64,000 bases of DNA, from contig JAUYAK010000048.1 in the NCBI GenBank assembly GCA_030693515.1, positions 60,590 to 124,589 on the forward strand, read 5' to 3'. Made by a program: the position numbers and the translations under genes. This DNA is from Opitutaceae bacterium. Its GTDB lineage: Bacteria > Verrucomicrobiota > Verrucomicrobiia > Opitutales > Opitutaceae. Below the pieces are notes generated by a model that was not told the origin of the DNA, made no database searches, and was given only the letters and a program-made list of their open reading frames with translations. Below are positions 8,208 through 16,977 of this stretch, one piece after another. Every line of letters starts with the position of its first letter. Position 1 is the first letter of the stretch.

Positions 8208-9860
8208 TTATTCGCCGCGGAGGAAACCGTGGTGCCGCCCGAGCCAGTAGGGCAGCAGAAACGCCGCGCCGTCGTCCTCGGCCCGCCCGCCCTTGCCGCC
8301 ATCGACCACGAAGGGGTTGGCGTTCCACCGCATGACGGGGCGCTCGTCGGCGGGCAGGAGCGTCACGGCCTCGCGTTTGCCAAAGCGGTCCGGCACGGGG
8401 CTCCACACGAGGTCGGCGCGGTGCGAGTTCTTCACATCCCAGTGGATCACATCGAGCGGCATGCGGTGCAGCGTCCAGACGGCGCCGGGCAGATCGACTT
8501 GGGCGTCGGGCCGGCCGGTGAGGTAAATGAAGGTCCAGAGCGGGCTCAGCTCGCGGCGCATGTTTTCCCACCAGTCGTCGAGCGCGCGGCGGTAGTTCGC
8601 GAGCAGCGCCGGATCCTGCTCGTAGCGGAAGATGCCGTAGAAGGGCAGCATCGCGAGTTCCTCGTCGGAGAAATTCAGCTCGGTGCGCACTTCCTTCAAT
8701 TTCAGGATGAGCTGCAGGTAGCCGAGGTCATGCGTGACCTTGCGGTATTCCGCCTCGTAGCGCGCATCGCCGGTGATGTGCGCGGCGGTTTTCAAAAAGC
8801 TCAGCAGTTGCAGGCTGTTGAGCGCCGTCTCCTCGGGGTCCTGCGCAAAACGCGCGCGCGACCACCAGCCCCAGCGCGTCGCCTGCCCGTCCAGATCGAC
8901 GAGGGTGTAGTCATGCTGGATGATGTGATCCATGATGCGGCGCGTGGTCGCGACGATGCGGGCGCGCAGCGCGTCGTCCGGCAGCAGATCAAACGCGATC
9001 GCGAAGGCGAAGAAGTGGCCGACGATCTCGTCCGAGCTCGTGTCGGCCTTCCAACGGAACTGACCGTCGGCCGTCCAGTGCCACTCGCCGCCGTGCGGCT
9101 CGCGGTCGCCTTTGCGCAGGTAGGAGCGCGCCGGAAACCCGCGCCGGCCGGCGACCTCCTCGAGAAACAACATCGCCTCGATGGATTTCTTGGCCTGCGC
9201 CAGCGCGTCCGGCGATTTCGTGACGGCATAGCGGAAGCATTCCGCCGCCGCGTAGATGGCGGTCCAGAGGCCGTCGTTGTCGTTGTCGACGGGTTGGTTG
9301 GTCGAGCGATCGCCCGCGACGGCGAGGTGCGAGTCGCCGACCAAGCCGTAGCGGTCGTGGCGGGCGCGCACGACGCCCTCGAAGTGCTCGGCTTTCTGCG
9401 CGAGCGTCATTGGCCGCAGTTCGATGCGGGCGACGCCGGTGGCCGTGCGCACCCAGACGCCACGCGCCGGATCGGCGACCACTTGCCGCACGTCGTCATC
9501 GGGCAGGTAGCGTTTCCCGCCGAAATACTGCCGGCGATCGCGCTCGGGCGCGGCGGGGTCGAGCCGCAGCAGGCCCTGCGCGGTGCCGAGCCACATCGCG
9601 CCATCCGTCGCGCGGGCGAAGGCCCTGATTCCTCCCACCGGCAGCGCGGGCGAATCGGCGCGCACTTCGGCCGGCACGCGCGGATCATCCGCAGTGTAGA
9701 ACGTGCGAAATTTCTGGAGCGAGGGCGCGAGCGTGACGGGCTCCCCCGCGCGCGAGGCGGAGGCGAGCAGGACGAGGCCGGCGAGGACGACGAAGGAGCG
9801 CACGGTAAACAAGGGGTTGAGGGGTGCGGGAGGCTGAGGCGGGCTCAGGGTTTGGCGCAA
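8208..9860 (-). CDS. Secreted protein: short propeller-like N-terminus plus alpha/alpha six-hairpin-like region
   Basis: 550 residues with an N-terminal export signal (FVVLAGLVLLASASRAGEP). Residues of about 70-150 contain two blades of the kind seen in two-component regulator propellers (GGIRAFARATDGAMWLGTAQ and a related GVWVRTATGVARIEL). The rest is helical and rich in Trp and His. It contains NQPVDNDNDGLWTAIYAAAE and HFFAFAIAFDLLPDD, which suggests an (alpha/alpha)6 toroid as in some glycosidases, lyases and mannosidase-like enzymes. I do not recognise an exact family. It is the first gene of the amino-sugar cluster and ends 8 nt before the GH84 start, so an extracytoplasmic role in glycan breakdown is likely (inference). 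Confidence 0.7.
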   Translation of the reverse strand: MRQTLSPPQPPAPLNPLFTVRSFVVLAGLVLLASASRAGEPVTLAPSLQKFRTFYTADDPRVPAEVRADSPALPVGGIRAFARATDGAMWLGTAQGLLRLDPAAPERDRRQYFGGKRYLPDDDVRQVVADPARGVWVRTATGVARIELRPMTLAQKAEHFEGVVRARHDRYGLVGDSHLAVAGDRSTNQPVDNDNDGLWTAIYAAAECFRYAVTKSPDALAQAKKSIEAMLFLEEVAGRRGFPARSYLRKGDREPHGGEWHWTADGQFRWKADTSSDEIVGHFFAFAIAFDLLPDDALRARIVATTRRIMDHIIQHDYTLVDLDGQATRWGWWSRARFAQDPEETALNSLQLLSFLKTAAHITGDARYEAEYRKVTHDLGYLQLILKLKEVRTELNFSDEELAMLPFYGIFRYEQDPALLANYRRALDDWWENMRRELSPLWTFIYLTGRPDAQVDLPGAVWTLHRMPLDVIHWDVKNSHRADLVWSPVPDRFGKREAVTLLPADERPVMRWNANPFVVDGGKGGRAEDDGAAFLLPYWLGRHHGFLRGE

Positions 9861-9953
9861 GCCCGCGCGGCGGCGAGCGGAGTCGCCGCCCTACCGCAAC
9901 GCGCCATTGCCAGCGCCGCGGCGCGCCGTTTCCGTGGGCCTCACTTTTTCCCT

Positions 9954-10838
9954 GTGATCGGATTCTCCCGCACCGCCGCCATCCTCTCCGCGCTCACGCT
10001 CGGCGCCCTCGTGCCGCAGGCCCACGCCCTGGCGTGGGTGATCCGCTGGCTGGTGATGGCGATGCTGTTCCTCGTGTTTTTGCAGACCCGCTTCACGCGC
10101 ACGACCCTCAGCCGCACGCACGTCGCGCTGCTGAGCGCCAATGTCGCGGTGGGCTTTGCGGCCTGGGGCGTGGGCTGGCTCCTCGGCGACCGCGACGTGG
10201 CGCTCGCGGGATTTTTCTGCGGCATCACCCCCACCGCGATCGCGGCGCCGGTGATCATCGGGTTTCTCAAGGGCCGCGTGGAGTTCGTCGTGACGGCATT
10301 TGTGCTGACCAACATCGCCATCGCCGCGCTGCTGCCGCTCATGCTGCCGGTCGTGCTCGGGCGCCCGACCCCCGAGGCGTTTACCCAGGTGCTCGGCAGC
10401 GTGGGGTTCGTGGTCTTCCTGCCGATGGCGCTCGCGTGGGCCGTCCGCGCCGTGCATCCGGGCGCGGGCGCGTGGCCCGGGCGGCTGCGCAACGTCTCAT
10501 TCGGCATGTGGGTCGTCTCGATGTTCTTCATCGCAGCCAACGCCTCCGCCTTCCTCCGCGCCAACGCCGACATCCCGCGCCTCGTGCTCGCCGAGATCGC
10601 CGGCATCTCGCTGCTCGTCTGCGTGGGGAGCTTCGCGCTCGGCCGCGTGCTGGGCGGGCGGGAGTTTGCGCGCGAGGCGAGCCAGTCGCTCGGCCAAAAG
10701 AACACGACCTTCACGATCTACCTCGCCCTCGCCTACGCGAGCCCGGTGGTGGCGCTGGGCCCGACGTTCTACGTCGTCTGGCACAATCTGTGGAACTCGT
10801 GGCAGCTCCACCGCGCGGGGCGGCGGGAGCGCATGTAG
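9954..10838 (+). CDS. Bile acid:sodium symporter (BASS) family transporter
   Basis: 294 residues from a GTG at 9954. This start fits the first transmembrane helix (IGFSRTAAILSALTLGALVP); no upstream ATG is in frame close by. About nine or ten hydrophobic helices are visible. The GFFCGITPTAIAAPVIIGFL region and the late LGQKNTTFTIYLALAYASPV segment match the BASS/SBF fold, in which such broken helices form the sodium sites. It is an inner-membrane secondary transporter for an organic anion that cannot be named from sequence. It diverges from the minus-strand sugar cluster across 93 bp that should hold both promoters. Confidence 0.8.
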   Translation: MIGFSRTAAILSALTLGALVPQAHALAWVIRWLVMAMLFLVFLQTRFTRTTLSRTHVALLSANVAVGFAAWGVGWLLGDRDVALAGFFCGITPTAIAAPVIIGFLKGRVEFVVTAFVLTNIAIAALLPLMLPVVLGRPTPEAFTQVLGSVGFVVFLPMALAWAVRAVHPGAGAWPGRLRNVSFGMWVVSMFFIAANASAFLRANADIPRLVLAEIAGISLLVCVGSFALGRVLGGREFAREASQSLGQKNTTFTIYLALAYASPVVALGPTFYVVWHNLWNSWQLHRAGRRERM

Positions 10839-10841
10839 CAG

Positions 10842-10907
10842 GGCCTGAGCTTGCTCAGGCCTGATTGCGGGAACTGAAGCTGGGCCTCGACCAAGGTCGA
10901 GCCCTAC
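10842..10907. repeat. Palindromic intergenic repeats
   Basis: Two hairpins lie between the convergent BASS and DUF1080 genes. The first is a 9-bp stem, GGCCTGAGC-TT-GCTCAGGCC (10842-10861). The second is CTCGACC-AA-GGTCGAG at about 10887-10902. The 19-mer at 10889-10907 (GACCAAGGTCGAGCCCTAC) recurs exactly at 40468-40486, so this is a dispersed family. A role as bidirectional terminator is plausible. Confidence 0.75.
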
Positions 10908-10921
10908 ACCGGGCAGCGCGC

Positions 10922-11542
10922 CTACTTCAGCTCCGCGAGCCGGATGTTCCGATACTCGGCCTTCATCTTCACGTTGCCGTGGAGCTGGAGGCCGATGCTC
11001 GCGGCACCGGGGAATTTCGGGTCGGTGTATTCCGACGCCTTCGTGCCGTTGATCCAGCAGGTGAAGGTGTCGCCCTTGGCCTGGAGGCGGAAGGTGTTCC
11101 ACTCGCCCTCGGGCTTCATGAGCTTCTTCGCCTCCTTGGCCTGGCCAGCCTCGGGGTAGCCCGGCTTGCCGACGTAGAACGAGCCCGACATGTCCACCTT
11201 GAGGCTCCCGGAAACCCCGAGTTGGAGCTGGATGCGCGGCTTGCGCAGGTCGATCCCGGTGTCGACGCCGCGGGGCGTCTCGGTCTTCCAGCGCACGTCG
11301 AACTCCATCACGAAATCGCGGTATTCCTTTTCCGTCTCGAGGTAGTTGCCGGTGAGCTTCTCGTCGTTCTGGCAGATGAGGATGCCATTCTCGACGCGCC
11401 AGAATTTGTTGCCGATGGCGTCCTTGAAACCGGTGAGGTCTTTGCCGTTGAAGATCGGCTTGAGTTCCAGTTTGGCCTCGCCGGCCCAGGCGACGGAGAC
11501 AGCCAGTGTGACGACGCAGAGGAGGAGCGAGCGGGGGTTCAT
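10922..11542 (-). CDS. DUF1080 / 3-keto-disaccharide hydrolase family exported protein
   Basis: 206 residues. The ATG at 11540-11542 is chosen because a clear signal peptide follows (MNPRSLLLCVVTLAVSVAWA). The mature protein is a single concanavalin-like beta-sandwich of the DUF1080 family, with the starting motif KPIFNGKDLTGFKD, then FWRVENGILICQN and later GEWNTFRLQAKGDTFTCWING. Members are abundant in Verrucomicrobia and Planctomycetes. Some hydrolyse 3-keto-glycosides; most have no known substrate. It is monocistronic here and faces away from the gene to its right. Confidence 0.85.
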   Translation of the reverse strand: MNPRSLLLCVVTLAVSVAWAGEAKLELKPIFNGKDLTGFKDAIGNKFWRVENGILICQNDEKLTGNYLETEKEYRDFVMEFDVRWKTETPRGVDTGIDLRKPRIQLQLGVSGSLKVDMSGSFYVGKPGYPEAGQAKEAKKLMKPEGEWNTFRLQAKGDTFTCWINGTKASEYTDPKFPGAASIGLQLHGNVKMKAEYRNIRLAELK

Positions 11543-11663
11543 GCGCAGCGTTGTGAGGCAAACCCGCGCGACAGGGAAGCGTGATTTGAGCCGGACCGTC
11601 CCGCCCCTGAAAATCCGGCGTGCCAAGCCGCAAACGCCCGGACAGCGTGCCTCCACCCACCCC

Positions 11664-12389
11664 ATGCGCCGCCTCCTCCTCGCCAGCCTCCTGCTTGCCG
11701 CCGCCACCGGGGCCACCGCTCGCACCGAAAAGCCCATCAAACTCCTCGAAGCCCAGGCGCACGCCGCGCAGGTGCGCGAGTATCTCGCGGAGACGTTTGC
11801 CGCCGCCGCCGGCTCATCCGATCCTACGAGCCTGCGCGGGAAACTCGCCGACTACGCCGCACTGCCCGCGGGGGCGGCTGACCGCGTCGAGAATCTGATT
11901 GAGGCGGCGCGCCGGACTCTCGCCGGCGGCCCGGCCACGAAGCGCACGCCCGACGCGGCGATATTCCGGCTCGACGAGCTGGCCGACGCGCTCTTCGCCG
12001 CCGTCGACGCCGCGGAGGTGTCGGCCCGCGGCGCGCGCGACTCCGCGCTCGAGCGCGAGTTCGCCGAGGTGCGCGCCCGCGGCCACCTCGCGCGCTACCA
12101 CGCGCGGCGCATCGTGGCCGCGATGCACTATAATCTTTTCCTGCGCGGCCAGCGCCTCGCCGAACTCGTCGCCGCCACCTACGCGGAGAAGGACGCCGTG
12201 ACCGCGTGGCGCCAGCTCACCACCCTGCCCGCTTCGAAAGAGATCACCGAAGCCCGCCACGCCGAGCTGAAAAAACTCGAGGCCAGCTACAAAGACCTCG
12301 AAGACCAATGCTGCCCGCCCGACGAGGCGATCATGCGGGAGAAGGTGTGGCAGCCGGTGCGGGTGGAAAAGACCGCAAAGTCGCTGTAA
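11664..12389 (+). CDS. Exported helical protein of unknown function
   Basis: 241 residues with a signal peptide (MRRLLLASLLLAAATGATA). The rest is almost wholly helical and Ala/Arg/Glu-rich, with ALEREFAEVRARGHLARYHA and a C-terminal HAELKKLEASYKDLEDQCCP. No catalytic motif is visible and I do not recognise the family. It diverges from the DUF1080 gene and is the last ordinary gene before the CRISPR island. Its stop is 67 nt before the cas12b start, so read-through into cas12b is possible unless the hairpins in the gap terminate. Confidence 0.7.
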   Translation: MRRLLLASLLLAAATGATARTEKPIKLLEAQAHAAQVREYLAETFAAAAGSSDPTSLRGKLADYAALPAGAADRVENLIEAARRTLAGGPATKRTPDAAIFRLDELADALFAAVDAAEVSARGARDSALEREFAEVRARGHLARYHARRIVAAMHYNLFLRGQRLAELVAATYAEKDAVTAWRQLTTLPASKEITEARHAELKKLEASYKDLEDQCCPPDEAIMREKVWQPVRVEKTAKSL

Positions 12390-12391
12390 TC

Positions 12392-12448
12392 GAGTCCCCC
12401 GACTCCAGCGCTTGCACGGGCCGGCGCCGACTGCTGGCGTAAAGGCCC
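12392..12448 (+). promoter_or_regulatory. Two hairpins directly upstream of cas12b
   Basis: A small stem GAGTC-CCCC-GACTC (12392-12405) is followed by a nested stem: GGGCC (12418-12422) pairs with GGCCC (12444-12448), enclosing CGCC/GGCG (12425-12428 and 12436-12439). The second ends 8 nt before the cas12b ATG. Neither has a T-tract. They could be a weak terminator for the upstream gene or a structured 5' leader of cas12b. I found no convincing complementarity to the CRISPR repeat here, so I do not call it a tracrRNA. Confidence 0.4.
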
Positions 12449-12456
12449 GCCCCTGC

Positions 12457-15400
12457 ATGAACCGCATCTACCAAGGCCGCGTAAGCAAAGTTCAACGTCT
12501 CTCGCTGATCGCTGAAGGCGCCAAACCACCAAAGGCCCACGGCGCGAAAACGGAACACTGGGAAGAATGGCCGGGCGGCGAAGACGCGCTCTGGGAACAC
12601 CACACGCTGTTTCAGGATGCGGTGAATTATTATCTCGTCGCGCTTCTTGCCTGCGCCAGCAAGCCGGAGAATCCGCTCTTTGACATCCGTCAACGAGTCG
12701 CATCAGCCGATCAGGAGTATCAAATCTGGACTCCCTTTCGCCGACGCGGCACGAACCGCAACGGGCTGCGAGAATCCGTCGAGAAATACCTCCCGCCCGG
12801 AAATCCTACGCCCTCATGGGAGGAAGCCATGCAAGCGATCCTCGGAAAGGATGGCGCAGAGGCTGCCGTGGTCGATGCGGCGGTTTGCGAACTGCTCGCG
12901 ATCTGCGATGGAGCAGGAGCTATTCGTGACCAAGGACGATGGATGTTACCGCGTTTTTGCGTTCAAGATTACGGTGGCGGTTTCCCGGTCGATGCTGCTG
13001 CAGGCGTTCGCGAGTCAGTCGAGGGCTTGCTCGTCGGGGAGTTTCACGAAATCACGGACGAAGCTGGCTTGATCGATTTTGCTCAGCGCCGCTTGGAAAT
13101 CGGTGGGGTCGTCAACCTCGCACGCGATCTGCCTTCTCGCGTCGGTGAGCCGGCGCGTGAGCGTTTGCTGAAGGCGGTCGATCACTTCCGGCAGGTGTGG
13201 AATCCGAAATCCGCAACCACGCAGCTCGGTGACAGGGTTCGATCCTATTTGAACGAAGCGAAAGACGCAGCCGCCACCCTTGATGCCCTGCGCGACGAGA
13301 TCATCCGCATTCCCGTAGCGCTGCTGCCCGAGATTCCCGCCAACCAGCGCAGCATCCCCGACCGACTGGAAGCCGCGTTGCTCTTTAAGTTTTTCCCCCG
13401 GCAATTCACGGCCGACCTACTGCGCGTTTCGTTTCCCCGCGCGAAAGTCCGCAAAACCCCAAAAAAGAAAGTCTCCGACGACGACGAGAAAGCGTGGGAT
13501 CGGTTCAAGCGCGTGGTCGCACCGAATTTCTCGGACGACCCGATCAAGCTGGCGCGCGGCAGCCGCGGCTATGTCTTCCGCGCATTCACAAGCCTGCGCG
13601 CTTGGAATTCCGCCGACACGCCCGCGCCAGAATGGAAGGAATTCGACATCGCCGCCTTCAAGTATGCGCTCACCGCGCTCAACCAGATTGAAGACAAGGG
13701 CAACGAGCGGCGGAAGGAGCAGCGCAACAAACAATCCCGCCTCGATTTCATGCGCGGTGATGGCTCCGTCGACTACGACCCTGAAACCGATACGGACGAA
13801 GCTCCGGCTCGCATCAAAGGTGATCCCAGAATTTCCCGGCTGGAAGCCGTGCTCGTCAGCTTGCTCGACGCCCATTGGATGACGGAAGGAGAAACCGCCG
13901 ACTACGGCCTTCAGCCGCGGACGATTCGCGGGTTTCGCGATTTGCGTCGCCTGTGGCGACGGGAAGCCGGCCGCGATGGCTTCTCGGCGGAGCTACGCGA
14001 TCGACTGCTTAAGCTCCTGCATACTTATCAAGCCGACAATGCCACGACCGTGGGCAGCGTGCGACTATTCGAAGCGCTGCTCGAACCCGATGCGTGGATC
14101 GTCTGGCAGGAGCAAACGCCAGAAACGACGGCGGCGTGGGCTACCGCGAGATTTGCCGAGGATCCGCTGGAGGCTCTCGTCGAGGAGCGGCAGCTCCGCG
14201 AAGAAATTGATCGGCTCGGACGCCCCGTGCGGTTGACGCCCGCCGACCCACTCCACTCGCGCCGCCAATACGATTTCAATGCGGTCAGTGCCTTCAAAGC
14301 CAACGGCACTTGCCGCCACGAGCCGGGAGTCCTCGCACTGACGACGGAAATCGCCGTGCCGTCGGAGCACGGTTGGCGCAGTGACCGGGTCCGCCTCGTT
14401 TATTCTGCGCCCCGTCTGCTGCGCGATGGACTTCGCGGCGGCGAATCCGAAAATCTCGCCGAGGCGCGCTGGCTTCAGCCCATGATGGAGGCGCTGTCCC
14501 CCGCACCCGGATTGCCGCAGGATTTGACGGGCTGCGCCGTCTGCCTGATGCCTGATGTGCGGGCGAGCGGCGAACGACGCCTGCTGCTAAACTTGCCGGT
14601 CACGCTCGAACCCGAAGCTCTGCAAGCGCAACTCGGACGGTTGGCGAAATGGAAAGGACAGTTCTACGGCCCAGACAAGGAACCCCTCGCGCTCCGCTGG
14701 CCGGAGGATACTTGGCCCGAGAACGAAACTCAGCCCCGCTGGTATCAGCGCCTGCAAGAATTCACCGCGATGAGTGTCGATTTGGGCCAGCGCGATGCCG
14801 GCGCCTTTGCCGTGGTGCATTGCACGAGCGGAAAACCTGCGCGCGCTGTCCATCGCGCGATTGGCGACGCCGAAGGTGCGCCGTGGTTTGCGAGCGTGAT
14901 CGAAACCGGCATGCTGCGGCTTCCGGGTGAGGACGCTCGGGTTTGGCGCGATGGTCGTTGGCAGGAAGAACTCTCGGGTGAAGCTGGCCGCCTCGCTACA
15001 CCTCATGAATGGTCGGAAGCACGTGAGCTATGCATCAACCTCCGGCTCGATCCGAAATTTTGGTTGGGAGAAAATTCCGACAAATATACTTTTCCTGAAC
15101 TCAACGATCGGCTCCTCGCGGCATTGCGCCGGGCACAGGCGCAACTCGCGCGATTGCAAAGTTGGAGCTGGCGCTGCGGGGATCCTGAGGCGGGGGTGGA
15201 TTGCCGACAGGAGATCCGCGATTTCATCGATGACGCCAACAATCTCAAACCGCTCGCGACCGAAGGAGCTGCCCCAGAGTTACTCCAACAGGCGATCATC
15301 GAAGCCTGTGCGGTTCAGCGTCAGCGGGTGGAAGCCGCCTTGGTTGCGTTGGCAAACCGCGTGCTCCCGTTGCGCGACCGTTACTGGAAATGGGTTCGCC

Positions 15401-16677
15401 GCGAAGGCGACCCGAGCAATTACATCCTGATTCAAGCCGATCCGGGTTGCGACGCGCGTAAAAAGAAACTTGCCGGGCAGCGTGGCCTGTCGCTGGAGCG
15501 CTTGGAACAACTGGAGGACTTGCGCCGCCGTTGCCTTTCGCTCAATCGCGCTCTCCAACAGACACCCGGAACGCGCGGCGTGCTCGGTCGGCCCACACGC
15601 GGGCTAGAATTGCCTGATCCATGTCCGTCCCTGCTTGAGAAGATCGAGCGGTTGCGCGACCAGCGCGTCAACCAAATCGCCCACCTGATCCTTGCCCGTG
15701 CCCTCGGCTTAAATCTGCGCGCACCGCAAAAGGACGCCGCCGAACGGCACCGACGGGACATTCACGGAGAATATGAACGATTCCGCGAACCGGTGGACTT
15801 CATCGTGCTCGAAGACCTGTCGCGCTACCTCAGCTCACAAGGACGGTCGCGCGCGGAAAACACACGCCTCATGCAATGGTGTCATCGGCAAATCCTCGGC
15901 AAACTCCGCCAGCTCGCGGAATCCTATGGCTTGAAAGTCCTGCAAACCGGAGCCGCCTACTCGTCGCGTTTCTGCTCACGTTCGGGTGCACCCGGATTCC
16001 GTGCGGTCGAACTGACGCCACGGCATCGGGACCAATTTCCGTGGCGGCGCATCCTTGAGAAACTCGCGGCCCATGAACGCGGGGAAAAAATACTGGCTGG
16101 CGACGACGTTGCCGAATGCCGGTCGGTGCGGACGTTCTTTGATCAACTCGACGAACTCAACCGCGACTTACTCGTGAAGCCGGGCGACCGCCCGAAATGG
16201 CGCACGTTGCTGGCTCCGATTGCGGGAGGTCCGATTTTTGTTCCGATGCGGGGTGCACCTACGCAGGCCGACATCAACGCCGCAATCAACCTGGCGCTCC
16301 GTGCCGTGGCCAATCCGTGCGTCGGCGATATTCACCTCCGCATCCGCACACGACGCGAGGGCGGGAAACTCGTTGTCCGCACCGACAGCAAAAGAGAAAA
16401 GACTCGATGGAAGAGCGGCACGCCAGCGATCACGGTCACCGCCGCGGCCGCAAAAGCTGGCGACGCAGATCGGTCGCCAAATCTCTTCGCTGACCTCACG
16501 AACGTCGCCATCGATGACCGTGCTTCACTGGAAGGATTGCCCACGCCCTTCGCTCTTGGCCGAGGACTATGGGGTGCAGTTAAAGCCAAAACACGGTCCC
16601 GCTGCTTCGAAATCAACCGCGCCCGCATTGCCAAATGGAACGGCGAATCCTCTGTTCCCGGTCACCCCGAGATCTAA
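12457..16677 (+). CDS. cas12b: Cas12b (C2c1), type V-B CRISPR effector nuclease
   Basis: 1406 residues from the ATG at 12457 (MNRIYQGRVSKVQ). Long stretches match my memory of the Opitutaceae TAV5 Cas12b, for example FRAFTSL, FDIAAFKYALTALNQIE, RTIRGFRDLRRLWRREAG, RRQYDFNAVSAFK and LLLNLPVTLEPEALQAQL. The split RuvC nuclease is complete: MSVDLGQRDAGA with Asp775, FIVLEDLSRYL with Glu1119, and ADINAAINLALR with Asp1272. Before RuvC-III comes the conserved AYSSRFCSRSGAPGF segment. Known Cas12b proteins use a crRNA plus a tracrRNA to cut double-stranded DNA beside a T-rich PAM. Codon use looks more A/T-rich than in neighbouring genes, suggesting acquisition. No cas4-cas1 fusion, V-B array or own tracrRNA is visible nearby. 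A TnpB origin is excluded by the size. Confidence 0.95.
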   Translation: MNRIYQGRVSKVQRLSLIAEGAKPPKAHGAKTEHWEEWPGGEDALWEHHTLFQDAVNYYLVALLACASKPENPLFDIRQRVASADQEYQIWTPFRRRGTNRNGLRESVEKYLPPGNPTPSWEEAMQAILGKDGAEAAVVDAAVCELLAICDGAGAIRDQGRWMLPRFCVQDYGGGFPVDAAAGVRESVEGLLVGEFHEITDEAGLIDFAQRRLEIGGVVNLARDLPSRVGEPARERLLKAVDHFRQVWNPKSATTQLGDRVRSYLNEAKDAAATLDALRDEIIRIPVALLPEIPANQRSIPDRLEAALLFKFFPRQFTADLLRVSFPRAKVRKTPKKKVSDDDEKAWDRFKRVVAPNFSDDPIKLARGSRGYVFRAFTSLRAWNSADTPAPEWKEFDIAAFKYALTALNQIEDKGNERRKEQRNKQSRLDFMRGDGSVDYDPETDTDEAPARIKGDPRISRLEAVLVSLLDAHWMTEGETADYGLQPRTIRGFRDLRRLWRREAGRDGFSAELRDRLLKLLHTYQADNATTVGSVRLFEALLEPDAWIVWQEQTPETTAAWATARFAEDPLEALVEERQLREEIDRLGRPVRLTPADPLHSRRQYDFNAVSAFKANGTCRHEPGVLALTTEIAVPSEHGWRSDRVRLVYSAPRLLRDGLRGGESENLAEARWLQPMMEALSPAPGLPQDLTGCAVCLMPDVRASGERRLLLNLPVTLEPEALQAQLGRLAKWKGQFYGPDKEPLALRWPEDTWPENETQPRWYQRLQEFTAMSVDLGQRDAGAFAVVHCTSGKPARAVHRAIGDAEGAPWFASVIETGMLRLPGEDARVWRDGRWQEELSGEAGRLATPHEWSEARELCINLRLDPKFWLGENSDKYTFPELNDRLLAALRRAQAQLARLQSWSWRCGDPEAGVDCRQEIRDFIDDANNLKPLATEGAAPELLQQAIIEACAVQRQRVEAALVALANRVLPLRDRYWKWVRREGDPSNYILIQADPGCDARKKKLAGQRGLSLERLEQLEDLRRRCLSLNRALQQTPGTRGVLGRPTRGLELPDPCPSLLEKIERLRDQRVNQIAHLILARALGLNLRAPQKDAAERHRRDIHGEYERFREPVDFIVLEDLSRYLSSQGRSRAENTRLMQWCHRQILGKLRQLAESYGLKVLQTGAAYSSRFCSRSGAPGFRAVELTPRHRDQFPWRRILEKLAAHERGEKILAGDDVAECRSVRTFFDQLDELNRDLLVKPGDRPKWRTLLAPIAGGPIFVPMRGAPTQADINAAINLALRAVANPCVGDIHLRIRTRREGGKLVVRTDSKREKTRWKSGTPAITVTAAAAKAGDADRSPNLFADLTNVAIDDRASLEGLPTPFALGRGLWGAVKAKTRSRCFEINRARIAKWNGESSVPGHPEI

Positions 16678-16731
16678 AACCCCGCCTTCCCCCGGCTCGA
16701 CAACGCCCCTGTTTCCCCCACCGTTTGCGCC

Positions 16732-16977
16732 ATGAAGGCCTTGACGCTTAGCGCCACGTTTGACGGCGAACACATCCGGCTCGAAGACCATCATGTGCTC
16801 CAGAAAAACGCCCGTCTGCTCGTGACGGTGCTGCCCTCCGAGGACGAACTCGCCCAGGAGCGCGCCGACTGGCTCGCCCTCTCCGCCCAGGGGCTCGCCC
16901 GCGCCTACGGACCCGACGAGCCCGAATACACCCTCGACATGGTGCGTGAGCGCAACCCCGACTATGAAGAGCGGTGA
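16732..16977 (+). CDS. Antitoxin-like protein of a PemK/MazF-type toxin-antitoxin pair
   Basis: 81 residues beginning MKALTLSATFDGEHIRLEDH. The N-terminal half resembles the short beta-rich DNA-binding or dimerisation part of AF2212/AbrB-like antitoxins. The acidic, flexible C-terminal half (LDMVRERNPDYEER) would be the toxin-neutralising arm. It overlaps the toxin start by 14 nt, the usual antitoxin-first, coupled arrangement. Such antitoxins normally repress their own promoter; the 54-nt gap after cas12b would have to hold it unless the pair is read through from cas12b. Family assignment rests mainly on context. Confidence 0.7.
   Translation: MKALTLSATFDGEHIRLEDHHVLQKNARLLVTVLPSEDELAQERADWLALSAQGLARAYGPDEPEYTLDMVRERNPDYEER

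Noticed and set aside
12457..16677. IS605-type TnpB or Cas12f instead of Cas12b
   Set aside because: The protein is 1406 residues and matches Cas12b over its whole length, including non-RuvC regions; TnpB and Cas12f are a third of the size.
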